A stretch of 64,000 nt of DNA. Source: Microbacterium caowuchunii. GTDB taxonomy: Bacteria > Actinomycetota > Actinomycetes > Actinomycetales > Microbacteriaceae. The stretch is taken from positions 744,001 to 808,000 of the forward strand of contig NZ_CP044231.1 of the NCBI RefSeq assembly GCF_008727755.1, read 5' to 3'. Below the pieces are notes generated by a model. It saw nothing but the letters and a program-made list of their open reading frames with translations, was not told the origin of the DNA and searched no databases. Positions 1-8,352 of the stretch are shown here, in pieces. Within the stretch, counting starts at the first letter, position 1; every line of letters begins with the position of its first letter. Position numbers and translations under genes: made by a program.

Positions 1-27
1 GAGCGCGTACGTCGCGCCCGGGCTGTC

Positions 28-58
28 CCTTCCCGCTGCGCGGAGCCCGGCGGGAAGG
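28..58. terminator. hairpin, probable terminator of a gene left of the window
   Basis: Nine-base arms CCTTCCCGC and GCGGGAAGG pair perfectly across a 13-base loop. It sits before the first gene of the molybdate cluster and has no U-tract on either side, as is common in high-G+C actinobacteria. Which upstream transcript it ends cannot be seen. Confidence 0.45.
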
Positions 59-159
59 TGCGGGCGGCGGCCGTGGGCGCGTCGCGGATGACGCCGAAAT
101 CGGCATCCGCGGAGGAATCGGTCCGGAATCCCCGCGGATACGGCGATATGGTGGGCATC

Positions 160-552
160 ATGCGTGACTACAAGGTGTCCCACGCCGCCCGCCTCCTGGG
201 CGTCAGCGACGACACCGTGCGCCGCTGGATCGATCAGGGCGTGCTGCCGGTCACCGACGCAAGCCCCGCGGAGATCCCCGGAGCGGCGCTCGCGGAGCGC
301 GCCGTCGCGCTCGCCGCAGCGGCGGCGGATCCCACCGACGTCCTCTCCAGCGCTCGCAACCGCTTCGTCGGCCTGGTCACGCGCGTGCAACTGGACGGCG
401 TGATGGCCCAGGTGGACATCCAGGCAGGACCGCATCGCGTCGTCTCGCTGATGTCCGCCGAATCCGCCCGTGAGCTCGGACTCGAACCGGGCTCCCTCGC
501 CGTGGCCGTCGTCAAGGCCACCACCGTCATCGTCGAGACGCCGAAGGACTGA
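160..552 (+). CDS. HTH plus TOBE (Mop-like) molybdate-responsive regulator
   Basis: A 130-residue protein with an excisionase/MerR-like helix-turn-helix at about residues 5-30 (SHAARLLGVSDDTVRRWID) and a TOBE/Mop domain at about 65-130, the fold that binds molybdate or tungstate in ModE and ModC. The likely role is sensing intracellular molybdate and controlling the modABC genes that start 3 bp downstream. The ATG at 160 is chosen because the helix-turn-helix begins right after it; the frame stays open to 58, but the upstream residues look non-coding. A TATGGT hexamer at 147-152 lies 7 nt before the ATG, so the transcript may be leaderless. The family is clear; the target is inferred from position. 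Confidence 0.85.
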   Translation: MRDYKVSHAARLLGVSDDTVRRWIDQGVLPVTDASPAEIPGAALAERAVALAAAAADPTDVLSSARNRFVGLVTRVQLDGVMAQVDIQAGPHRVVSLMSAESARELGLEPGSLAVAVVKATTVIVETPKD

Positions 553-554
553 GC

Positions 555-1346
555 GTGGCCCGCCCTCGTCGCTTGGCCGCGCTCCTGATGCTGGCCGTGC
601 TCGCCGTCTCCGGTTGCGCGGAGGGGACGGCGGCATCTCCGGGTACCGAGGGACAGGCCGCGCCATCCGGGCTCTCCGGATCGCTCACGGTCTACGCGGC
701 GGCGTCGCTCGCCGTGGTTCTCGACGAGATCGCCGAGGCGTTCGAGGCGGAGAACCCCGGTGTCGAGGTCCGGCCGATCTCCTACGACGGGTCGACGACC
801 CTGGTGACCCAGCTCGTCGCAGGGGCGTCCGCCGACGTGTTCGCCTCCGCCGACGAGACGTCGATGGCCGACGTGGTGGCGGCGGGGCTGGCGCGCGATC
901 CGCAGGTGTTCGCGTCCAACACGCTCGTCATCGTCGTCCCCGCCGGCAACCCGGCCGGTATCCGTCGGCTCGCGGACCTCGCCGCGGACGACGCGACAGT
1001 CGTGCTCTGCGCGCCGCGCGTCCCCTGCGGCACGGCGTCCCACACCCTCCTGGCCGCGGCCGGCGTCTCGCTCGTCCCGGCGAGCGCGGAGCAGAACGTC
1101 ACGGCCGTGCTCACCAAGGTGGCCGCCGGCGAGGCGGATGCGGGCCTCGTCTACGCGACCGATGCGCTCGGGCGTTCGGACGTCGAGACGATCATCCCGG
1201 AAGGGGCGTCGGATGTCGTCAACCGCTATCCGATCGTGGCCCTGACGGACGCGCCGGATCCGGAGGTCGCGGCGGCGTTCGTGCGGTTCACGCAGAGCGA
1301 CGCAGCCCGGCGCCTCCTCGCCGGCGCGGGGTTCGGTCCCGCATGA
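555..1346 (+). CDS. modA: molybdate ABC transporter, substrate-binding lipoprotein
   Basis: ModA captures molybdate (or tungstate) outside the membrane and passes it to the ModB permease. The 263-residue product starts with a lipoprotein signal peptide ending in the lipobox LAVSGC (Cys at about residue 22). The mature part has the ModA-type start VYAAASLAVVLDEIA at about 47-61 and the ligand-loop region YDGSTTLVTQLVAGASADVF. The start is GTG, 2 bp after the regulator stop. The last bases overlap the modB start as ATGA. Length and gene order modA-modB-modC are typical. Confidence 0.95.
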   Translation: MARPRRLAALLMLAVLAVSGCAEGTAASPGTEGQAAPSGLSGSLTVYAAASLAVVLDEIAEAFEAENPGVEVRPISYDGSTTLVTQLVAGASADVFASADETSMADVVAAGLARDPQVFASNTLVIVVPAGNPAGIRRLADLAADDATVVLCAPRVPCGTASHTLLAAAGVSLVPASAEQNVTAVLTKVAAGEADAGLVYATDALGRSDVETIIPEGASDVVNRYPIVALTDAPDPEVAAAFVRFTQSDAARRLLAGAGFGPA

Positions 1347-2152
1347 GCGCGGCAGGCCGTGTCCCGGGGCTGATGCCGCGCTCGCTGGCCGTCCCGGCCG
1401 TGATCGCGGTGGCCTTCCTCGTGCTCCCGCTCGTGGCGCTCGTCGCGCGGGTGCGGTGGTCGACGTTCTGGGCCGACATCACGTCGCCGACCGCGCTGTC
1501 GGCGCTCGGCCTGTCGCTCGGCACCGGATTCACCGCGACCGTCCTCTGCCTCCTGGCGGGCGTGCCGCTGGCCCTCACGATCGCCCGGGTCCCCGCTCGC
1601 CCGGCGGCGTTCCTGCGCGCTCTGGTCACGATCCCGCTGGTGCTGCCGCCCATGGTCGGCGGTGTCGCGCTGCTGTTCCTGTTCGGCCGGAACGGGTGGC
1701 TGGGGGAGCCGCTCGCCGAGATGGGCCTGCGCGTGCCCTTCTCCACATCGGCCGTCGTGCTCGCACAGGCCTTCGTCGCCCTGCCGTTCCTGGTCCTCGC
1801 GCTGGAGGGGTCCCTGCGCGCGACGGGTACCGGATACGAACAGGCCGCCGCGACCCTCGGTGCCGGCCGGTGGACGATCCTCCGGCGCGTCACGATCCCG
1901 CTCGCGGCACCCGGACTCGTCGCCGGGACGGTGCTCTGCTTCGCCCGCGCGATCGGCGAGTTCGGGGCGACCGCACTGTTCGCCGGGAACGCTCCGGGGA
2001 CGACTCAGACCATGCCGCTGGCGATCTACACGGCCTTCAACGGAGCCGGCGTCTCGCAGTCCAGCGCGGTCGCCATGGCTCTGCTCCTGCTGGTGACGGC
2101 GGTGCTCGTGCTCTTCCTCGTCCGGGCCTGGCGACCGGAGGCCGTGCGATGA
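1343..2152 (+). CDS. modB: molybdate ABC transporter, permease
   Basis: Inner-membrane channel of the molybdate importer, 269 residues with about six hydrophobic segments. The cytoplasmic coupling loop that docks on ModC is visible as YEQAAATLGAGRW followed by VTIPLAAPGL, matching the EAA motif of type I ABC importers. The ATG at 1343 overlaps the modA stop, and the gene ends by overlapping modC, so the three genes are translationally coupled. The frame is open far upstream through modA, but that part is a shadow of the modA coding sequence. Confidence 0.95.
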   Translation: MSAAGRVPGLMPRSLAVPAVIAVAFLVLPLVALVARVRWSTFWADITSPTALSALGLSLGTGFTATVLCLLAGVPLALTIARVPARPAAFLRALVTIPLVLPPMVGGVALLFLFGRNGWLGEPLAEMGLRVPFSTSAVVLAQAFVALPFLVLALEGSLRATGTGYEQAAATLGAGRWTILRRVTIPLAAPGLVAGTVLCFARAIGEFGATALFAGNAPGTTQTMPLAIYTAFNGAGVSQSSAVAMALLLLVTAVLVLFLVRAWRPEAVR

Positions 2153-3219
2153 GCCGCGACGAAGGCGCCGGGGCGGCGCTGGAGGCGGACGTGACCGTGT
2201 CCCGCGGCGGGGGATTCCGGCTGCAGGCGCGGATCACCGCTGCCACGGGGCAGACCGTGGCGGTCATGGGGCCGAGCGGCGCGGGGAAGTCGACCCTCCT
2301 CGGGGCGATCGCCGGTCTGGTCGAACTGGACGGCGGACGGGTACGCCTGGACGGGCGCGACCTCTCCGGAGGCGGTAAGCCGGTCCCGGCATCCCGACGC
2401 GGCACGGTGCTGCTCGGACAGGACCCCCGGCTCTTCCCGCATCTCACCGCTCGGGAGAACGTGGCCTTCGGTCCGCGGGCCGCCGGGACGCCGGCGGCGG
2501 CGGCGCGGCGCATCGCGGACGACTGGCTGGACCGGGTGGGGCTCGCCGGCGCCGGGGAGCAACGTCCTGCGGATCTGTCCGGCGGGCAGCAGCAGCGGGT
2601 GGCGATCGCGCGAGCGCTCGCGGCATCCCCCCGCCTGGTCATGCTGGACGAGCCGCTGACCTCGCTCGACCCGGTCACCGCGGACGGGATACGTACCGTG
2701 CTGCGTGAGCATCTGGTCGGACGCACATGCGTCGTGGTCACCCACGACGCGGTGGACGCGGTCGCCCTCGCCGACCGCCTGATCGTCGTGGAGGGCGGGC
2801 GGGTCGTCCAGACCGGTCCGGTTCGAGAAGTGCTCCGCTCACCCGCGACCGGCTTCGTGGCATCGCTGGCCGGGCTCAATCGCGTGGTCGGGATGTCGCG
2901 GTCCGGCGACTGCGTGGTCGACGGCGTGCGGTTCGCCGGGGACAGCGGAGCCCACGTCCCCGACGGGCAGGCCGTCGCGGCGGTGTTCCGCCCCGCCGAT
3001 GTGCGGCTGGCGGAGCCGGGTCCCGCACCGGGCGGCACGTCGTGGACGGCGCGGATCACGCGCCTGGAGCAGACCGTGGCCGGCGTCCGGGTGCACACCG
3101 AGGCTCCTGGCGTGGCGGTGGACCTCGCCACCGACGCGCTCACCGAGGCGGACCTGCGGCCACAGGAGTCGATCCGCCTCCATATCCCGGCGGGTCGGGT
3201 GCGACTCCTCCCGGCGTGA
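2149..3219 (+). CDS. modC: molybdate ABC transporter, ATP-binding protein
   Basis: ATPase that powers molybdate import. The 356-residue protein has a Walker A motif GPSGAGKST at residues 41-49, the ABC signature LSGGQQQR, Walker B VMLDEPLTSLD, the H-loop VVTHD and a C-terminal TOBE-type domain (about 290-356) that in this family binds molybdate and gives feedback inhibition. The ATG at 2149 overlaps the modB stop as ATGA. It is the last gene of the cluster; 51 bp separate it from the next, independently started gene. Confidence 0.95.
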   Translation: MSRDEGAGAALEADVTVSRGGGFRLQARITAATGQTVAVMGPSGAGKSTLLGAIAGLVELDGGRVRLDGRDLSGGGKPVPASRRGTVLLGQDPRLFPHLTARENVAFGPRAAGTPAAAARRIADDWLDRVGLAGAGEQRPADLSGGQQQRVAIARALAASPRLVMLDEPLTSLDPVTADGIRTVLREHLVGRTCVVVTHDAVDAVALADRLIVVEGGRVVQTGPVREVLRSPATGFVASLAGLNRVVGMSRSGDCVVDGVRFAGDSGAHVPDGQAVAAVFRPADVRLAEPGPAPGGTSWTARITRLEQTVAGVRVHTEAPGVAVDLATDALTEADLRPQESIRLHIPAGRVRLLPA

Positions 3220-3258
3220 GGCATCCGAGAAGGGCATGCGCCGGGCGGGGAGCGGTCC

Positions 3259-3264
3259 TATGCT
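3259..3264 (+). promoter_or_regulatory. -10 element of a leaderless promoter
   Basis: TATGCT lies exactly 6 nt before the ATG of the acetyltransferase gene at 3271, and there is no Shine-Dalgarno. The spacing puts the transcription start at or next to the A of the start codon. The same geometry recurs before moaA's leader, pta, dnaX, mqo and tdk. Confidence 0.6.
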
Positions 3265-3270
3265 CTGCTC

Positions 3271-3861
3271 ATGACCCGCATCCGCGCGTTCCACCCCGGT
3301 GACGAAGGGGCACTCGCCGATGTGTGCCTGCGCACGGCGGATGCGGGCGCGGATGCGACCGGCGTGCTCACCGACGACCGCATCTGGGCGGAGGTCTTCG
3401 TGCTCCCGTACGTCGCCCGCGAACCGCGACTCGCGTTCGCGGTCGAGATGTCCGGCCGCGTGCTCGGTTACGCCGTGGCGACCTCGGACACCGAGGCGTT
3501 CGAGGACTGGTTCCGCGACGAGTGGTGGCCGGTGCACGGTGCACGCTTCCCTCGTCCGGGCGGCAATCCCCGGGAGATCGAGATCCTCGCCTACGCGGAC
3601 GGTCGGCGGAGCGGGCGGGAGCCGTACGGCCGGACCTACCCGGCGCACCTGCACATCGATCTCCTGCCGGAGCTCCAGGGTCAGGGGTGGGGCCGTCGGC
3701 TCATCCAGACCATCGTGGACGAGCTGCGGGAGCGGGACGTCTCCGGACTGCACCTCGTCGCAGCGTCGGACAATCTGGGCGCTCTGCCCTTCTACGACCG
3801 GCTGGGATTCTCCCGGCTCCCTTCGCCGGAGGGCGTGCAGGCGTTCGGACTGACCCTCTAG
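3271..3861 (+). CDS. GNAT-family N-acetyltransferase
   Basis: A 196-residue GCN5-related acetyltransferase that would transfer an acetyl group from acetyl-CoA to an unknown amine. The acetyl-CoA binding loop is visible as ELQGQGWGRRLI at about residues 134-145, followed by a C-terminal substrate half ending NLGALPFYDRLGFSRL. A long central insertion (about 60-125) is seen in related actinobacterial GNATs sometimes linked to O-GlcNAcase-like C-terminal domains. Its stop codon interlocks with the stop of cydC on the other strand (shared CTAG at 3858-3861). Substrate unknown. Confidence 0.85.
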   Translation: MTRIRAFHPGDEGALADVCLRTADAGADATGVLTDDRIWAEVFVLPYVAREPRLAFAVEMSGRVLGYAVATSDTEAFEDWFRDEWWPVHGARFPRPGGNPREIEILAYADGRRSGREPYGRTYPAHLHIDLLPELQGQGWGRRLIQTIVDELRERDVSGLHLVAASDNLGALPFYDRLGFSRLPSPEGVQAFGLTL

Positions 3862-5549
3862 CGGTTCGGCTGCGTGAGCCGCCCCGCCTCCATCCGCACT
3901 TCCCGGTCCACGAGTCCCGCCGGGACCTCGACGTGCGAGATGAGGACGACCGCCCGCCGGCCGTCGATGGCGCCGAGCAGGTCGAGGAGCAGCGCATCGG
4001 ATGCGGCCGGGTCCACCCCTGCGGTCGGCTCGTCGAGCACGAGGACCGGGAATTCCGCGAGCACCGCTCGGGCGAGGGCGATCCGCTGCGCCTGCCCACC
4101 CGACACGAGCGCTCCGCGCTCGCCGAGATCGGCGTCCAGCCCGCCCCGTTCCCGCGCCCACTTCGCCAGTCCCACCCGCTGCAGCACCGCCCACAGCTCG
4201 TCGTCCGTGGCGGTGTCGCGCGCGAAGATCAGGTTCTGCCGGAGCGACTCGTCGAACAGGTAGGGCGACTGTTCGCACAGTCCGATCGTGCGGCGCAGGT
4301 CGTCGCCGTTCAGCTCCCGGACCTCCGTGTCACCGATCCGGTACGAACCCGTGTGATCGAGGAAGCGGACCAGGACGTGCGCGAGCGTGGTCTTCCCCGC
4401 TCCGCTCGGTCCGGTCACCAGCACCCGTTCGCCCGGGGCGACATCCAGATCGATGTCGACCAGCCGGCCCGTCTCCTCGGCGGAGGGGGAGCCGGGGCGC
4501 GCGGGCCACCGGGCGCCGACCCCGCGCAGGTGCAGACCGGATCCGAGGGCGGGCGCGTGACCGGTGGCGACCGGCTCGTCGCGCGGGAGCCCGGCGGGGA
4601 TCCCGTCCGGGACGGTCTCGGCGATGCGCTCGGCAGCCGTGCGCACCTGGCGCCAGGACGCCAGCGCGAGCGGCACCGGACCGAAGACCTCGAACACCGC
4701 CATGGGCAGCAGGACCACGACGGCCAGGGCCGGGCCGGTGAACCCGCCCTGCCCGAGCAGCGGCGCCGCCACCAGCAGTGTGGCGAGGGACGCGACGCCG
4801 GCGAGCAGGGAGACGGCTCCCGACGTGAGACCCTGCGCACCCGCCCGGCGCACGGTCGCCCGCCGGAGCGCCGCATCCGCCGAGCGCACCCGCGCGTGTG
4901 CGGCATCCGTCGCATCGAATGCCGTCAGGACATCGAGTCCGGTGAACTCGTCGACCAGGGCGTCGGTCAGCCGGGAACGCAGCGGAGCGATCGACCGTTC
5001 CGCTCTCGCTCCCGCCCAGCCGCCGATCCAGACGGCGAGCGCGAAGGCGACGATCAGGCACGCGGCGAGCGCGAGTGCCGCGACGGGGGAGAGGAACGCC
5101 GTGAACACGACGCTGGCCACCGAGGCGAGCCCCGCCACGGCGAGCGGCATCACGACGCGCAGCGGAAGGTTCTGCAGTTCATCGACGTCGTCGACGAGCC
5201 GGGAGAGCAGAGCACCGCGCCGAGCGCCGCCGAGGCCGTCCGGAGCCAGCGGCACGATCCGCCGCACCAGCGCCGCACGCACCCCGGCGAGCTGGCCGAG
5301 CGCGGCGTCATGCCCGCTCAGTCGCTCCAGGTACCGGAAGACGCCCCGGCCGAGCGCGAAGGCGCGCACCGCGACGACGACCGCCGTGATGTACATGACG
5401 GCGGGCTGCTCGGCGGAGCGGGTGATCAACCAGGCACTGGCGGCCAGGAGGGCGATCGCGCTGACCGCCGTGCCGAGCCCGGCGAGCAGCGGCCACCAGA
5501 ACCGCCGGAGCGGTGGCTGGGCGGAGCGGAGGACATCGGCGGTTCTCAT
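3858..5549 (-). CDS. cydC: thiol reductant ABC exporter, CydC subunit
   Basis: CydC and CydD form a heterodimeric ABC exporter of glutathione/cysteine-type thiols needed for assembly of cytochrome bd. The 563-residue product has six N-terminal membrane segments (about 20-300), including the CydC-typical FRYLERLSGHD, then an ATPase domain with Walker A GPSGAGKTT, signature LVSGGQAQR and Walker B VLVLDEPTAGVD. The ATG at 5549 overlaps the cydD stop by ATGA. It is the last gene of cydABDC. Order on the minus strand is cydA, cydB, cydD, cydC, all nearly touching, so one transcript is likely. Confidence 0.93.
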   Translation of the reverse strand: MRTADVLRSAQPPLRRFWWPLLAGLGTAVSAIALLAASAWLITRSAEQPAVMYITAVVVAVRAFALGRGVFRYLERLSGHDAALGQLAGVRAALVRRIVPLAPDGLGGARRGALLSRLVDDVDELQNLPLRVVMPLAVAGLASVASVVFTAFLSPVAALALAACLIVAFALAVWIGGWAGARAERSIAPLRSRLTDALVDEFTGLDVLTAFDATDAAHARVRSADAALRRATVRRAGAQGLTSGAVSLLAGVASLATLLVAAPLLGQGGFTGPALAVVVLLPMAVFEVFGPVPLALASWRQVRTAAERIAETVPDGIPAGLPRDEPVATGHAPALGSGLHLRGVGARWPARPGSPSAEETGRLVDIDLDVAPGERVLVTGPSGAGKTTLAHVLVRFLDHTGSYRIGDTEVRELNGDDLRRTIGLCEQSPYLFDESLRQNLIFARDTATDDELWAVLQRVGLAKWARERGGLDADLGERGALVSGGQAQRIALARAVLAEFPVLVLDEPTAGVDPAASDALLLDLLGAIDGRRAVVLISHVEVPAGLVDREVRMEAGRLTQPNR

Positions 5550-7312
5550 GCGACTCGCCCTTCGGGTGTCTGCACGGGGGAGCCCGACGGGGTCAGTGGC
5601 AGGCGGACCACCCGGTCGGCGATGCCGCGGGCGGAGGGCCGGTGGGAGACGAGGAGGATCCCCGCGCCGTCGGCGTCGGCGAGTCGGCGGAGGGTCCGCC
5701 ACAGCCGCGCCTCGGTCTCGGAGTCGAGGGCGCTGGAGGGTTCGTCGAGGGCCAGCACGCGGGCGCGGCCGCTGCGGAAGCGGTACAGGGCTCGGGCGAT
5801 GGCGACACGCTGCGCCTGACCACCGGAGAGGCCCGAGCCGGACTGCCCGAGCACGAGCGTGGTCGCCACGTCGGCGCCCGCGTCCGCCAGGCAGCGGGCG
5901 ACGAGCGCGGGGTCGGGCTCCGCGTCGCCCAGTGCCACGTTCTCGGCGACCGGGCCGGACATGAGCCCCGGCTGCTGCCCGCACCACGACAGGATTCCTC
6001 GGGCGGCGGTCTCGCGGGCGGGTCGCCCGGCCACCCGCAGCGTGCCCTCGAACGGAGCGAAGCCGAGGAGCGCGGCGAGGACACTCGACTTCCCCGAGCC
6101 GCTGGGTCCCTCGAGCAGGACCACTTCGCCGGCGTCGAGCCGGAGGTCGACGGGGCCGATCACCCGGTCGCCGCGGCGTACCGTGAGTCCGCGCATCTCC
6201 AGCAGCGGGCCGCTCCCATCGCCCACGCCGACCGGGGCCGGGGTGGCGGACGGGACGGGTAGGGCCCGCGCCTCGTCGAGGACGCCGAAGATGTCATCGG
6301 TCGCCGCGACGCCTTCCGCGGCGGCATGGAACTGCACCCCGACCTGTCGGAGGGGAAGGTACGCCTCCGGCGCGAGCAGCAGGACGAACAGCCCCACCAG
6401 CAGCGGCATCTCGCCGCCGAGAAGCCGGAAACCGATCGTCACGGCGATGATCGCGACCGAGATGGAGGCGAGGAACTCCAGGGCGAAGCCGGAGAGGAAG
6501 GAGATCCGCAGCACCGCGAGGGTCTCGCGCTTGTAGTCGCGGGTCACCGTCTCGATGCTGTCTGCGGCGCGGTGCGCGCGGCCGAAGACTTTGAGGGTGC
6601 CGAGCCCCGCGACCGTGTCGCTGAAGCGTGCGGCGAGGCGGTGCAGGGTCGCGTACTGACGGTTCTGCACGGCGCTGGTCGCCAGCCCGATGAGCACCAT
6701 GAAGATCGGGATGAGGGGGACCGTGACGATCACCGTGATGCCCGAGAGGGGATCGGCGAGCAGCATCGCGAGGATGACGATGGGCATCGTGATGGCCGTG
6801 GCGACCAGTTGCGGCAGATACCTGCCGAAATACGCGTCCAGCGCCTCGAGCCCGTGACCGGCGGTCACCGCGAGGGCGGAGGTGTTGCGCCGGGCGAGCC
6901 ATCCGGGGCCCAGGCCCTCGACCGCCTGCACGAGGCGCTCACGCAGCTGCAACGATGCGCGGGCGGCCCCGGACGCCGAGGTGCGATCGGACGCGAACAG
7001 CAGGACGCCCCGCAGCAGCGCCAGCGCCGCGGCCGCGGCCATGAACGGGAGAAGGCTCTCGATCGCCTCGCCCTGGATGACCCCGACCAGCGCCCGCGAG
7101 AGGAACCAGGCGAAGCCGACGATCACCCCCGTCTGCGCCAGCACGATCGCGGCGGTCACGAGCAGGAAGCCGCGCGATGCGGTGCTGTAGCGCAGCAGCC
7201 GGGGGTCGAGGGGTCGAAGGGAGGCGCGCGGGGGCACGCCGGCGGCATCCGGGGTCACTCGACGATCCTGCCTCACCGAGGCGGGGAGCGACCCCGGGGC
7301 CGGTGCGGGCAT
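5546..7312 (-). CDS. cydD: thiol reductant ABC exporter, CydD subunit
   Basis: Partner of CydC. The 588-residue protein begins with a short polar N-terminus, then six membrane segments (about 45-330) and an ATPase domain with Walker A EGPSGSGKSS, signature LSGGQAQRVAIARAL and Walker B VLALDEPSSALD. Lysine of the Walker A and the catalytic Asp-Glu pair are present, so it should be ATPase-competent. The start at 7312 overlaps the cydB stop by one base (TGATG). The frame remains open for nearly 2.9 kb further upstream, but that is antisense-type readthrough of cydB and cydA and not coding. Confidence 0.93.
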   Translation of the reverse strand: MPAPAPGSLPASVRQDRRVTPDAAGVPPRASLRPLDPRLLRYSTASRGFLLVTAAIVLAQTGVIVGFAWFLSRALVGVIQGEAIESLLPFMAAAAALALLRGVLLFASDRTSASGAARASLQLRERLVQAVEGLGPGWLARRNTSALAVTAGHGLEALDAYFGRYLPQLVATAITMPIVILAMLLADPLSGITVIVTVPLIPIFMVLIGLATSAVQNRQYATLHRLAARFSDTVAGLGTLKVFGRAHRAADSIETVTRDYKRETLAVLRISFLSGFALEFLASISVAIIAVTIGFRLLGGEMPLLVGLFVLLLAPEAYLPLRQVGVQFHAAAEGVAATDDIFGVLDEARALPVPSATPAPVGVGDGSGPLLEMRGLTVRRGDRVIGPVDLRLDAGEVVLLEGPSGSGKSSVLAALLGFAPFEGTLRVAGRPARETAARGILSWCGQQPGLMSGPVAENVALGDAEPDPALVARCLADAGADVATTLVLGQSGSGLSGGQAQRVAIARALYRFRSGRARVLALDEPSSALDSETEARLWRTLRRLADADGAGILLVSHRPSARGIADRVVRLPLTPSGSPVQTPEGRVA

Positions 7313-8343
7313 CAGTGCACCACGGCGGCGGCCTGCTCGATCCGGGACCGCGTGACGCGCTTGCGGAAGACCCAGTAGGTCCATCCCTGGTAGAGCAGGA
7401 CCAGGGGCAGGAAGATGACCGCCGCCCAGGTCATGATCGTGAGCGTGTAATCGGTGCTCGAGGCGTTCTCGATCGTGAGGGTGCCCGCCGGATCGGTCGA
7501 GGAGGGCATCACGTTCGGGAACAGGGCGAGCCAGAGGGTGAGCACCGCGAACGCGACCGTGGCGGCACCGAACCCGAAGGCCCAGCCCTCGCGGTCGATG
7601 CGGTTGGCCACGAGCGACGCGATCAGCAGGACGGCCGCAGCCCCCGCGCAGGCCATCACCAGCGCCACGGCGGGCGCGCTCGCCGCCACCGCGTTCTGCA
7701 CGGTCCACGCGAGGAAGACCGCCGCCACCAGGACCGTCACGATGCCCGACTTCGCGGCGAGGGCACGGGCATCCCGGCGCACCTGGCCGTCGGTCTTCAG
7801 CGCCACGAAGAACACGCCGTGCGTGAAGAACAGCAAGAGCGTCGTGAGCCCGCCGAGCAGCCCGTAGGGGTTGAGCAGGGTGAGCAGGGAACCGGTGAAC
7901 TCGTGATCCACGTCCAGCGGGACGCCCTGGACGATGTTGGCCACCGCCACGCCCCACAGGAAGGCCGGCACGGCGGAGCCGACCACGATGAGTGTGTCGA
8001 AGCCCTTCTTCCAGCGCAGGCTGTCCCGCTGGTGGCGGTACTCGAAGGAGACGCCGCGGACGATGAGCGCGAGCAGGATCAGCAGGAGCGCCAGGTAGAA
8101 GCCGCTGAAGAGTGTGGCGTACCACTCCGGGAAGGCGGCGAACAGGCAGGCGCCCGCGACGATCACCCACGTCTCGTTGAGGTCCCAGACCGGACCGATC
8201 GTGTTGATGATCTGTCGCCGGCCGATGTCGTCCTTGCCGAGGAACGGCAGGGACATGCCGACGCCGAAGTCGAACCCGTCGAGCACGAAGTACCCGACGA
8301 ACAGGATGCCGACGATGAAGAACCAGATGTATGCGAGATCCAT
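7312..8343 (-). CDS. cydB: cytochrome d ubiquinol oxidase subunit II
   Basis: Second subunit of the cytochrome bd terminal oxidase, which oxidises (mena)quinol and reduces oxygen with high affinity. The 343-residue protein has about eight to nine membrane segments and starts MDLAYIWFFIVGILFVGYF, with the family-typical DGFDFGVGM at about 23-31 and the WDLNETWVI region near residue 53. Start ATG at 8343, 9 bp after cydA. The length is at the short end for CydB, as in other actinobacteria. Confidence 0.95.
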   Translation of the reverse strand: MDLAYIWFFIVGILFVGYFVLDGFDFGVGMSLPFLGKDDIGRRQIINTIGPVWDLNETWVIVAGACLFAAFPEWYATLFSGFYLALLLILLALIVRGVSFEYRHQRDSLRWKKGFDTLIVVGSAVPAFLWGVAVANIVQGVPLDVDHEFTGSLLTLLNPYGLLGGLTTLLLFFTHGVFFVALKTDGQVRRDARALAAKSGIVTVLVAAVFLAWTVQNAVAASAPAVALVMACAGAAAVLLIASLVANRIDREGWAFGFGAATVAFAVLTLWLALFPNVMPSSTDPAGTLTIENASSTDYTLTIMTWAAVIFLPLVLLYQGWTYWVFRKRVTRSRIEQAAAVVH

Positions 8344-8352
8344 GGCGCTCTC

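Noticed and set aside
3324-5819. An 831-codon plus-strand open frame opposite cydC
   Set aside because: Low-complexity Arg/Gly/Asp-rich translation without any motif; it mirrors the real minus-strand coding sequence.
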